In this document: one piece after another, positions 1 through 6,715 of the stretch
Position numbering within the stretch: position 1 is the stretch's first letter
Layout of the letters: every line of letters starts with the position of its first letter
Assembly (NCBI GenBank): GCA_002389465.1
Contig: DGOT01000260.1
Span: 1-12,829 of the forward strand
DNA from: Bacteroidales bacterium UBA4459
Lineage (GTDB): Bacteria; Bacteroidota; Bacteroidia; Bacteroidales; F082
Direction of reading: 5' to 3'
DNA: 12,829 nucleotides
Position numbers and translations under genes: made by a program
The notes under the pieces: model-generated
Seen by the model: the letters and a program-made list of their open reading frames with translations, nothing else
The model's database searches: none
What the model was told of the DNA's origin: nothing

Positions 1-22
1 GCCCGTGAATTAATTCACGGGC
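1..22. terminator. Perfect 22-bp palindrome at the window edge, probable terminator stem
   Basis: The first 22 bases form a perfect inverted repeat with arms GCCCGTGAA and a TTAA centre, so it folds as a 9-bp hairpin with a 4-nt loop on either strand. It lies past the 3' end of the minus-strand gene ending at 145. On the plus strand it is followed by TTACTTAG and TTTTT. What follows on the minus strand is outside the window, so a U-tract there cannot be checked. It could serve one or both directions. Confidence 0.5.
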
Positions 23-28
23 TTACTT

Positions 29-77
29 AGTTTTTGGTATCATGTCTTGTGTGTGAAAAGAATACCAAAAGCTTTTT
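29..77 (+). terminator. Hairpin with 3' T-tract, candidate terminator for an upstream plus-strand gene
   Basis: Bases 29-40 (AGTTTTTGGTAT) pair with 62-73 (ATACCAAAAGCT) in a 12-bp stem with one G-T pair and a 21-nt loop. On the plus strand the stem runs into TTTT at 74-77, as in an intrinsic terminator. On the minus strand no U-tract follows. The stem is AT-rich and the loop long, so strength is uncertain. Together with the 1-22 palindrome it suggests a convergent gene end at or beyond the left edge. Confidence 0.4.
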
Positions 78-144
78 ATCTCACCTAAAACAACTTTTGA
101 ACAACATCTAATAGCGGAGTGCTACATAGAAATGCAGCAAACTC

Positions 145-2757
145 CTAGTGACTCATGATCAATACTTTTTCTGAATATACACTCTTATTCGTGCGTACGC
201 GTACTGCATAATAAGCTGTTGTTTCATTTAAGTGGAACGTATAATTATTTTGTTGTGGCACCTGAGTCCTCACAATTTCCTGTCCCATAAGATTAAAGAT
301 GCTGATCTCTTTGACAACTTCCCTGGAAGTGTTGATGACATAGACATCACTTCCGGAAGAATAAATTTTAATTAATTTTTGTTGTACTTCATCTATGGAA
401 TTAGGTAAATAGGACGCATTAAAATGAACTATAAACCGATTGCTTTGTAATTCGGGTGACTGGAAAAACAGGTATGTGGCGTTTTCAGGTGTGATCTTAA
501 TCCAGTCGCTTTGAGCGTAAGTGTCCTCAAGCCAGATATCCACATTGTGGAAGCTTTCAAAGTTACTGAAAGTTATACTGTACGTATCAGCTTTTGCGCA
601 TATAACATTGACAGGTACATGTGTAATTTGATCATACAGAAACGGAAGGGAGGTTACACTTAACTGTTCCCCCTCAACAGGGCTGTTTATTTGGGTGGCA
701 TCAGCATAATAACTTCCCCAGTCTTCCGTATCATAAAGTTCATCATATCCGGAGTTGGCCTCATTCATAAAATTAATAACCATATCATCATTATTGCCGT
801 TTCCTTTAATAGTAATTCTTAAAGAATTTTGTGATCCATTGTCCGACCTTAGAGGAATATCACTGAGTATTTTGTCATCATCTGTAAAATTGAATTGACC
901 ATTTCCATTAGTTGTCACAAAGAAGCCTTGTCCAACTTGAATTATTCCAGTAGCTCCGTTTGTTCCTTGATAAGTAATGGCATTGTAGTTATTCCACCCG
1001 TTACCAGTTAAAGTAGGATCATAAATATAAATAGTAGGGCCTACTAAAGAAATGTTTCTTGCATAAAGTGACTCCCAGTTTATAGCACAAGGGTAAGGAT
1101 TACTGATCAACTCTATATGTGCATTTGTGTGATTAATCTCTAATTCTACATCTCCCGTAATCAGTTCGCCTGTTTGTGTAAAAGAATGATCCCATTCACT
1201 TGTGTCAGATAATAAGAGTCCGGTAGCTGTTGCGATCGGGTAGGGGTATGGGTATACGTTAAGCCATGAACCGCTGGATTCAACAAACTGGTAAGCATAT
1301 GTTCCTAAGAGGATCAAATCGAAATTTCGTAAGGCAACACCGGAACCTGTTGACCCTCCCCATTCGTGATAATCCTGATTATATACAGTAGGGCCTACTG
1401 TGTGAAAATAGTAATCACCTAAAGCAGAGCTGTTTTCCATGAACGTCTCAATGGAAGCATCTCCACCATTTATATATGAAATATCTCTCATATTTTTAAA
1501 ATTTCCAGGCCCTTCAGTTCCAGAGAAAATCTTTAGTACATGCATGGAACCTATAAGGTCAGTGTCAAATATCACCCTTACACGACCTTGACTATGGATA
1601 TCTAAAAATGAATTCTCAACCTTAAGGTCTGATTTGTATACAAACCCTCCACCTTCAGTCATTGTATCGACAATATATTGATTACCAACCTCCAGTAAGC
1701 CTTTTTTATAAACACTAACACGACTTGGATATTGACCTTTAATATTCATGTCACCATAAACATTTAAAATGACTTCATCTCCATTATACCCGTCTACCTC
1801 ATCCATCCATTGTATTTCTGCATTATATGTGAGGGTTTCTCCTGTAAGAACATTTGTAATAATATTTAAATTGTTACATTTTGCAATTTCTTCTCCATAA
1901 TTTGGGCTAGGATATCTAGGGTAACACTCGCAATTAATTGGGATTAGACAATCATCTAACTCACCGGGAGAATGGTCAGCAACACCACCATCACCGCAAC
2001 CATTGTCCCAATTAGCTGCATGATTCCAACTGTAATCGTCATACAAATTATCAGGGTCATTAATATTTCCTCTACCCCCTACCCATGTAAAAGTTCCATC
2101 TGTTTCTGTTGGTATTGATAATTCAGTATATGTATCATCTTCATCTTCTCCGACAGGAACATTCATCATGTAGCTATTAGTATTACCTCCCCTTGTAATT
2201 GATAATATTGGTTCAAATCCTTTATGGGGCTGAGGAATAACGAAGTGAGGATCGTTTTCCTGTAAAATGTAGAAATTACTTACAGGTTCTAATTGTCCTC
2301 CCGGGGTTCTGCGGTAAACCTTTAATATAGCTATGTCTACCCATTCATCCTCTACCCAACCATTTCTTATCTTTAAGGGAGAAGAAATTAATTCAAAATT
2401 TCTGCAGTCCCAACCACCATTTCCTCCATAATTATAAGGAATAGGGCTTTCATCTTGAGTTAGATTGAATGGATTATAAGTTCCGTCATTTAAGCAAATA
2501 AAATTAAAATCTAATTTATTCCCGTTAATTGTTGATTTATCCCATTTGATTCCAAATTGTAGTGTATCAAACCTGTCATCCTCAATAGGGACTGTTTCTG
2601 GTTTATTTGCTCTTACTTGCACAACTACATAACCAGACCAATAATCAGGATCATTATATATCCGAATATCAAAGTCAACTGTTCCACCAGGTACTTGTCC
2701 TACCGCAGTAGATGTAAATATTACTATCCCAAGTAATAAAATGTAAATCTTTTTCAT
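145..2757 (-). CDS. Large secreted protein with T9SS type A C-terminal sorting domain
   Basis: An 870-residue secreted protein of unknown specific function. A Sec signal peptide covers about residues 1-20 (MKK, hydrophobic core, cut near VG-Q). Residues 27-150 are beta-rich, with a DTLQFGIKWD stretch reminiscent of cohesin-like domains (weak). Residues 222-253 carry the TW-G-...-W-A-NWD pattern common in Bacteroidota surface proteins, followed by four cysteines between 254 and 294 that could form disulfides. Residues about 450-640 resemble a module often found before T9SS tails, with SNPYPCAINW near 552, an IYDPT stretch near 578 and GQGFFV near 609. Residues 786-870 form the sorting domain, with the ISIFNLMGQEIV signature near 833, used for export and usually for anchoring or release at the surface. 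The ATG is preceded by an A-rich stretch (AAGAAA), usual for Bacteroidota. It is probably monocistronic, with a 209-nt leader. By eye it is more AT-rich than the dehydrogenase operon. Adhesion is possible but not shown. Confidence 0.93.
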   Translation of the reverse strand: MKKIYILLLGIVIFTSTAVGQVPGGTVDFDIRIYNDPDYWSGYVVVQVRANKPETVPIEDDRFDTLQFGIKWDKSTINGNKLDFNFICLNDGTYNPFNLTQDESPIPYNYGGNGGWDCRNFELISSPLKIRNGWVEDEWVDIAILKVYRRTPGGQLEPVSNFYILQENDPHFVIPQPHKGFEPILSITRGGNTNSYMMNVPVGEDEDDTYTELSIPTETDGTFTWVGGRGNINDPDNLYDDYSWNHAANWDNGCGDGGVADHSPGELDDCLIPINCECYPRYPSPNYGEEIAKCNNLNIITNVLTGETLTYNAEIQWMDEVDGYNGDEVILNVYGDMNIKGQYPSRVSVYKKGLLEVGNQYIVDTMTEGGGFVYKSDLKVENSFLDIHSQGRVRVIFDTDLIGSMHVLKIFSGTEGPGNFKNMRDISYINGGDASIETFMENSSALGDYYFHTVGPTVYNQDYHEWGGSTGSGVALRNFDLILLGTYAYQFVESSGSWLNVYPYPYPIATATGLLLSDTSEWDHSFTQTGELITGDVELEINHTNAHIELISNPYPCAINWESLYARNISLVGPTIYIYDPTLTGNGWNNYNAITYQGTNGATGIIQVGQGFFVTTNGNGQFNFTDDDKILSDIPLRSDNGSQNSLRITIKGNGNNDDMVINFMNEANSGYDELYDTEDWGSYYADATQINSPVEGEQLSVTSLPFLYDQITHVPVNVICAKADTYSITFSNFESFHNVDIWLEDTYAQSDWIKITPENATYLFFQSPELQSNRFIVHFNASYLPNSIDEVQQKLIKIYSSGSDVYVINTSREVVKEISIFNLMGQEIVRTQVPQQNNYTFHLNETTAYYAVRVRTNKSVYSEKVLIMSH

Positions 2758-2966
2758 TTTCTTAAATTTAAGTTTCCCTTAGTTTAATTAATTAATAATC
2801 AAGCGATTATTAACGAACTTGCAGTTAGTTATTCACAATTGTTAAGAAACGGACTTTCGTCCCCCTGGATTGCTTGTAATCAGAATTGATTTTGACCTAC
2901 TTGAGAAGATTGTTTTTCAAATTGGTAATGGTAATATGCTTGTATCCACTGTATGTTTTACTTTCG
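2758..2966 (-). promoter_or_regulatory. Long 5' leader of the T9SS protein gene with three hairpins
   Basis: If the promoter at 2974-3003 is used, the transcript has a leader of about 209 nt with no convincing ORF. It holds three hairpins. At 2878-2891 there is a 5-bp stem. At 2851-2862 a 4-bp stem closes a GAAA tetraloop on the transcript. At 2792-2813 a perfect 9-bp stem (TTAATAATC/GATTATTAA) has a 4-nt loop and ends 34 nt before the start codon. This could affect translation or mRNA stability. It does not match a riboswitch class I can name. Confidence 0.4.
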
Positions 2967-2973
2967 TAAAGTG

Positions 2974-3003
2974 CAAATATAATAAAAAACAGGTGAAAGT
3001 CAA
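2974..3003 (-). promoter_or_regulatory. Bacteroidota-type promoter for the T9SS protein gene
   Basis: Read on the minus strand, TTG at 3003-3001 is followed by 19 bases and then TATATTTG at 2981-2974. This fits the Bacteroidota primary-sigma form, a -33 TTTG/TTG and a -7 TAnnTTTG, at the expected spacing. Transcription would start near 2966. It faces away from the plus-strand promoter at 3054-3084, with 50 bp between the two -33 elements. Confidence 0.7.
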
Positions 3004-3022
3004 GCATTTAATACTTAATAAG

Positions 3023-3074
3023 TGAAAAATATTTGTACATAATTGATAATAAATTTGCATTTTGAAAAATATTT
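3023..3074. repeat. Pair of 12-bp direct repeats between and inside the divergent promoters
   Basis: TGAAAAATATTT occurs at 3023-3034 and again at 3063-3074, exactly 40 bp apart. The first copy lies between the two -33 elements. The second lies within the 19-bp spacer of the plus-strand promoter. The arrangement would suit a regulator binding two sites on nearly the same DNA face. In such AT-rich sequence, chance repetition is a real alternative. Confidence 0.4.
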
Positions 3075-3084
3075 AGTATATTTG
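3054..3084 (+). promoter_or_regulatory. Bacteroidota-type promoter for the upstream ORF and lipoprotein gene
   Basis: TTTG at 3054-3057, 19 intervening bases, then TATATTTG at 3077-3084. This matches the Bacteroidota consensus in both boxes and in spacing. Start of transcription would be near 3091, giving a 244-nt leader before the lipoprotein ATG at 3335. The leader contains the 22-codon ORF at 3146-3214. Confidence 0.72.
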
Positions 3085-3145
3085 AGCGTTCTTAATAATT
3101 GAGTTGATTATGTAACATTCTGATAATTAGCTCGTATAAAGGAAT

Positions 3146-3214
3146 ATGAAAAACAACAAAACGAGAAATCAAATCATTTCAGGCTATTATTATTGGGTAG
3201 ACTCTCCATTATAG
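3146..3214 (+). CDS. Short upstream ORF, putative 22-residue leader peptide
   Basis: An ATG preceded by AAAGGA (3138-3143) opens a 22-codon frame ended by TAG. The product has a basic, polar N-terminal half (MKNNKTRNQ) and an aromatic, hydrophobic C-terminal half (ISGYYYWVDSPL). It starts 62 nt after the -7 box of a strong promoter match and ends 120 nt before the lipoprotein start. It is not in frame with that gene and has no signal peptide. I do not recognise the peptide. Possibilities are a regulatory leader peptide acting through translation or attenuation, a small independent peptide, or chance. The RBS-like sequence, the position just after a promoter and the unusual composition favour it being translated, but only conservation would settle this. 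Confidence 0.4.
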   Translation: MKNNKTRNQIISGYYYWVDSPL

Positions 3215-3334
3215 AAGAAGTTTATCCGGTTATAATTGTGAGTAATTTCATCACTCAAGCCCCATAGGTTTATTCTCCTTTTTATCGTTTTTCATAACTA
3301 TTGCGAAAGTTAAGTTTAATAAATACAAGCAATT

Positions 3335-4567
3335 ATGAAAAACATTTTACTATTTATCGTCGCAGTTTTAACAATTGTGAGCTGCCAGAAACAAACTCCT
3401 ATTCAGGAGAATTCAGACACCGATCTTGGTTACGGAGCTTTTAAGTATGGCGAAGTGGTTACTACGTTATACGGAGGAAAAACCATAGATGTGGGCACCG
3501 TTACCGTTGGAATTGATGACGAGACGGATTACATTTACGTAGAGTACAAAACAATACCGGGTTGGTATATTTTGGAAACACATGTGGCTGTGGACACAGC
3601 AGGAGCAGGTATCCCTGTAAACAAACCGGGAAATCCTAAAATCGGCCGTTTTCCATACAGTACAACCCATGAATACGGTGATGGGACGGATAGTGTTATG
3701 TACCCGACAATACCTTACGTGCCGGGCCAGGCATTTGTTGTGGCCACGCATGCTGTTGTCTATACGTTAGACGGACAGCAGGAAACGGCATGGAGTTGGA
3801 ATGATGAAGCCACACGGTTCTCAGGGAAACGCTGGGGATGGTTCCTTAATTTCAGCTACAATGGGCAAGCACCTTCCGAAACATCATTCTTATATATAAC
3901 TCAATATATTGATGGTGTCTTATATATCTACCAACTTAATCTCGAAACCGGAGGTGTTGAGCTCATCTCGCAGGAGGAGTTTGATGCCGGTGTTGGTGGA
4001 TCCATAGAGGGTGCCTCTTGGGATCCGGAAAGTAATATGTTCCTGTTTGTATCCGGTAATGGCACCGAAATATGGGGAAGTAACTTCGATGAGGATACAC
4101 CCGTAAATTTCATCGGAAATTTAGATGGTATAGCTGTAGATGGGACATTCCTCAACAATACATATTATTTTGTTGACGAAAACAACCAGATATGGGCAGT
4201 TGTCTTTGATGCAGACATGCAGATATTGAGTCAGACAATAATTGGCTCGCTGGATGCCGGTATCTCCGTACTTGATATGGCCATTAGCCCGGATGGGCAA
4301 AATTTATACTTTGTTACCAATAATAATAATGTAGCAGAAATATGGATGTATAACTTAAACGATGGAGCAGTATCGATGTTAGCGAATCTGGGTAACAGCC
4401 AATATCAGATTGCTTTTGATGAAGATGGAGATTTACAGGCAATAGAAGAAACGGCAGAAGAAGATAACAGTATTATCCATGACATAAATGAGAACACAGG
4501 CGAAATGAATAATTCGACTGAAATAAATGTTGATGTTGAGGAAGTAACCACAGGACCCAGAATATAA
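3335..4567 (+). CDS. Surface lipoprotein with beta-propeller-like repeats, function unknown
   Basis: A 410-residue lipoprotein. Residues 1-16 are a short signal peptide and the lipobox IVSC places the lipidated cysteine at Cys17. Residues about 44-176 form a beta-rich domain with TVTVGIDDETDYIYVEYKT, GWYILETHVAV, NKPGNPKIGRFPY and ETAWSW...GKRWGWFLNF. I recall similar stretches in other Bacteroidota exported proteins but cannot name the family. Residues about 183-368 hold repeated beta units of propeller character, such as GASWDPESNMFLFVSG, GIAVDGTFLNNTYYFVD and DMAISPDGQNLYFVT. Residues 369-410 are a polar, acidic tail without predicted fold. There is no T9SS domain, so it is exported as a lipoprotein, probably to the outer membrane. 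Its start codon follows an A/T-rich stretch without Shine-Dalgarno. It stands alone on the plus strand, behind a 244-nt leader, and ends at a terminator. A binding or sensing role is possible; no catalytic residues are evident. Confidence 0.9.
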   Translation: MKNILLFIVAVLTIVSCQKQTPIQENSDTDLGYGAFKYGEVVTTLYGGKTIDVGTVTVGIDDETDYIYVEYKTIPGWYILETHVAVDTAGAGIPVNKPGNPKIGRFPYSTTHEYGDGTDSVMYPTIPYVPGQAFVVATHAVVYTLDGQQETAWSWNDEATRFSGKRWGWFLNFSYNGQAPSETSFLYITQYIDGVLYIYQLNLETGGVELISQEEFDAGVGGSIEGASWDPESNMFLFVSGNGTEIWGSNFDEDTPVNFIGNLDGIAVDGTFLNNTYYFVDENNQIWAVVFDADMQILSQTIIGSLDAGISVLDMAISPDGQNLYFVTNNNNVAEIWMYNLNDGAVSMLANLGNSQYQIAFDEDGDLQAIEETAEEDNSIIHDINENTGEMNNSTEINVDVEEVTTGPRI

Positions 4568-4617
4568 AAGGAGTTCTGTGATAAGAATATAAAACGCTAC
4601 AACAAGATGAAAATATA

Positions 4618-4646
4618 AAACCCCAAGCTGTCTCAAAAAAGGGTTT
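4618..4646. repeat. Small inverted repeat containing an IS-terminus-like sequence
   Basis: AAACCC at 4618-4623 and GGGTTT at 4641-4646 are inverted copies enclosing GCTGTCTCAAAA (4627-4638). From memory, GCTGTCTCAAAA resembles terminal repeats of some insertion sequences; this is unverified. No matching opposite end and no transposase are present in the window, so at most this is a remnant or solo end in the tail of the lipoprotein transcript. Confidence 0.2.
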
Positions 4647-4664
4647 GCTTGTTGTAATTTTTCA

Positions 4665-4707
4665 GTACCGGGAGGTTTATTTAAAAATTCTTCCGGTGCT
4701 TTTTATT
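4665..4707 (+). terminator. Rho-independent terminator of the lipoprotein gene
   Basis: Bases 4665-4675 (GTACCGGGAGG) pair with 4689-4699 (TCTTCCGGTGC) in an 11-bp stem with three G-T pairs and a 13-nt loop, followed by TTTTTATTT at 4700-4708. This is a good intrinsic terminator for plus-strand transcription, about 100 nt after the lipoprotein stop. The T-tract overlaps the stop codon (4703-4705) of the convergent lipoate-ligase-like gene. On the minus strand the hairpin begins only 3 nt after that stop but lacks an immediate U-tract, so its effect there is less certain. Confidence 0.7.
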
Positions 4708-5344
4708 TAGGGGGTAACGAAACCAGGCTTTTTAGGGAGCCTTCTAAAAGCTCTTTGAGATCTTCCATCACCATGTTATAGCCTTCCTGTTTTAACGAAG
4801 TAACGAATTCTGCATGATCTCTTCCCTGACGGTAATCAGGTTCTTTTGAAGGATGTTTTAAATACCGGGAAATAATTGCCACAGACTCCGATATATTCAA
4901 AACGGCATGGTAGAAGACTGTTTTATCTTTTCTGTAAATAGAAGATCCCATGATTTTTTTTATCCCAACAGCTATATCAGAGATTCCTTTCTGATGCACA
5001 TCCCTGATGCCTGATTTATTAAGTGCCTCAATAATTAACGTGTTGATGTGCAGGAAATACTGATGTGTTTTTAAGGTATTTTTGATAGGTAACTTTACCG
5101 AAATAACGAGCATGCCAGGCGAAAGCACTACGGCTTCACCACCAGAAGGTCTTTTATAAATTTCCACCCCGTCTTCCCTCGCTTTTTCTATATAGACCGA
5201 ATCGTCTGTTATCCGGTTGGATCGACCCAGGACAATGTAGGTTCGGTCGGGTTGCCATACAGAACAGGCAACCTGTTTATCCGAGTGAAGGATCGCATAG
5301 TCTGGTAAATTGTATGGCTTTGCTTCCGTCATAAATTTTGCCAT
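4703..5344 (-). CDS. Compact lipoate-protein ligase A-like protein (BPL/LplA/LipB family)
   Basis: A 213-residue cytoplasmic protein of the biotin/lipoate ligase fold. It probably attaches lipoate (via lipoyl-AMP) to the E2 lipoyl domain made from the same operon. Visible motifs are YIVLGRSN (36-43), RPSGGEAV (65-72, equivalent to the family RRxSGGGAV loop) and GIKKIMGSS (127-135), whose Lys130 aligns with the conserved lysine of LplA (K-I-S-G). It departs from the family in having Glu70 instead of the third glycine and LS instead of the usual HD after it. It lacks the C-terminal accessory domain of full-length LplA (about 330 residues). The only cysteine is Cys27, which does not fit the catalytic cysteine of the LipM/LipL octanoyltransferases. 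It starts 3 nt after the E3 stop, with TAAGG ahead of the ATG; Met5 is an alternative start. Membership of the fold is secure; ligase rather than transferase activity is inferred. Confidence 0.85.
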   Translation of the reverse strand: MAKFMTEAKPYNLPDYAILHSDKQVACSVWQPDRTYIVLGRSNRITDDSVYIEKAREDGVEIYKRPSGGEAVVLSPGMLVISVKLPIKNTLKTHQYFLHINTLIIEALNKSGIRDVHQKGISDIAVGIKKIMGSSIYRKDKTVFYHAVLNISESVAIISRYLKHPSKEPDYRQGRDHAEFVTSLKQEGYNMVMEDLKELLEGSLKSLVSLPPK

Positions 5345-5347
5345 GCC

Positions 5348-6700
5348 TTATTTATGGATGGCTTTGTCCACAGCTTCAAAACCAGCTTCCATAAAAACTT
5401 CGGAAATTGTAGGGTGCGCATGGACTGTGTTGGCCACATCATAAATGGTCGATTCGAGCTGCATATAAGCCGAAGCTTCGGCAATCATGTCCGTTGCATG
5501 CGGTGCCACGATCTGGACGCCCAGAACTTCGCCATATTTGTTGTCGGATAAAATGCGTACAAAGCCTTCGTTGGTTCCTTCGGTCATGGCTTTACCGTTA
5601 GCAGAAAGAGGAAATTCGCTGATCTTATAGTCAACATCATCAGCTTTCAGTTCCGGTTCAGTATAACCGATCTGTGCCATCTCGGGGATCGAATACATAT
5701 TGATTGGGTATTTCTTCAGATCAAGCTTTTGCCGGACGCCTTTGATCTTGTTAATGACGTGTAATCCTTGTGCTGAGCCAATATGAGCAAAGCGGCTTTT
5801 CCCGTTTACATCGCCCACAGCGTACACATTGCTCACAGATGTCTGGCAGTCTTTGTCGGAATGAAGAAAGCCGTTTTCCAGTTCAAACTGAACATCGGAT
5901 GCAGGTAAAGTGGCCTGCCTTGGGCTGGCATTAATGAGCAGATCGCATTTGATGCTTTCGCCGTTGATGTCCAGCGAGTTGCTGGCGTATGCCTGTAATG
6001 CATCGTCAAGCGTGGTGTTGTACACAATGTTGATTTTTTGCTTTTTGAAATTACTTACCAGGTGATCGAACAAGTATGGATCAGCCAATGGAATAAGTGT
6101 GTCGGCGGGAGAGATGAGCGTAACTTTTTTACCCAGTACACTGAATAGCTGAGCCAGTTCAACAGCAACGGCATCATAACCTGCAACAACAACATGCGCG
6201 GGTATTTCCCTGTCAGTAAACAGGTCGTTCACTTCCACAACAACATCAGGTGCATTTTTCGGTTTCACCGACTTCGAGCCTGTAGCAATGATGATATTCC
6301 CGGCTTCCAGGTTTCTATTGTTCACCGTCACCGTATTTTCTGAGGTGATCTTCGCCTCACCCTTAATGATCTCCACACCGTTCTTCTTCAGTAAGAACTC
6401 AACGCCAGATGTCAGCCGTGTGACAATTACGTCGGCCCGTTTAACAGCTTTGGCATAGTTGAACGACAAACTCTTCTTATCAATGCCCTCAATACCGAAT
6501 TTAGCGGCATCTTTGGATATTTTCCGGAATAATTTAGCACTTTCAATAAGCGCTTTTGAAGGGATACACCCCCAATTGAGGCACATGCCACCAATCTTTC
6601 CTTTTTCAATAATGGCGGTTTTCAGGCCCACTTGTCCGGCTCTGATGGCTGCTACATAACCGGCAGGCCCTGAGCCAATGATAATTACATCAAATTTCAT
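5348..6700 (-). CDS. lpdA: Dihydrolipoyl dehydrogenase (E3) with degenerate NAD-binding motif
   Basis: A 450-residue flavoprotein, close to the usual E3 length, expected to reoxidise the dihydrolipoyl arm of E2 in the cytoplasm. FAD binding is seen in GSGPAGYVAAIRAG (9-22) and VYAVGD (292-297). The redox disulfide is Cys40-Cys45 in GGMCLNWGCIPSK. The dimer-interface catalytic pair is His429/Glu434 in HAHPTISE. The oddity is the second Rossmann motif. Where E3 enzymes have GxGxxG, this one reads GYDAVA (174-179), so the second and third glycines are Asp and Ala. The acidic residue expected at the end of the next strand is Ser197 (VTLISP), and the usual GRxPN reads SPRQA (259-263). NAD use is therefore doubtful or altered. 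The gene lies 15 nt after E2 and 3 nt before the lipoate-ligase-like gene. Family assignment is firm; the electron acceptor is not. Confidence 0.93.
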   Translation of the reverse strand: MKFDVIIIGSGPAGYVAAIRAGQVGLKTAIIEKGKIGGMCLNWGCIPSKALIESAKLFRKISKDAAKFGIEGIDKKSLSFNYAKAVKRADVIVTRLTSGVEFLLKKNGVEIIKGEAKITSENTVTVNNRNLEAGNIIIATGSKSVKPKNAPDVVVEVNDLFTDREIPAHVVVAGYDAVAVELAQLFSVLGKKVTLISPADTLIPLADPYLFDHLVSNFKKQKINIVYNTTLDDALQAYASNSLDINGESIKCDLLINASPRQATLPASDVQFELENGFLHSDKDCQTSVSNVYAVGDVNGKSRFAHIGSAQGLHVINKIKGVRQKLDLKKYPINMYSIPEMAQIGYTEPELKADDVDYKISEFPLSANGKAMTEGTNEGFVRILSDNKYGEVLGVQIVAPHATDMIAEASAYMQLESTIYDVANTVHAHPTISEVFMEAGFEAVDKAIHK

Positions 6701-6715
6701 TTCTTTAGTTTTTTA

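Noticed and set aside
116..145. GGAGT/ACTCC hairpin at the end of the large T9SS gene as its terminator
   Set aside because: Short, bulged stem overlapping the stop codon, not followed by a U-tract on the minus strand.
3239..3257. TGAGT/ACTCA hairpin in the lipoprotein leader as an attenuator
   Set aside because: Only 5 bp of stem, with a mismatch next to it and no adjacent T-tract; too weak to call.
3467..3751. 94-codon minus-strand ORF inside the lipoprotein gene
   Set aside because: Antisense to a lipoprotein gene with clear signal peptide and protein motifs; no recognisable product.
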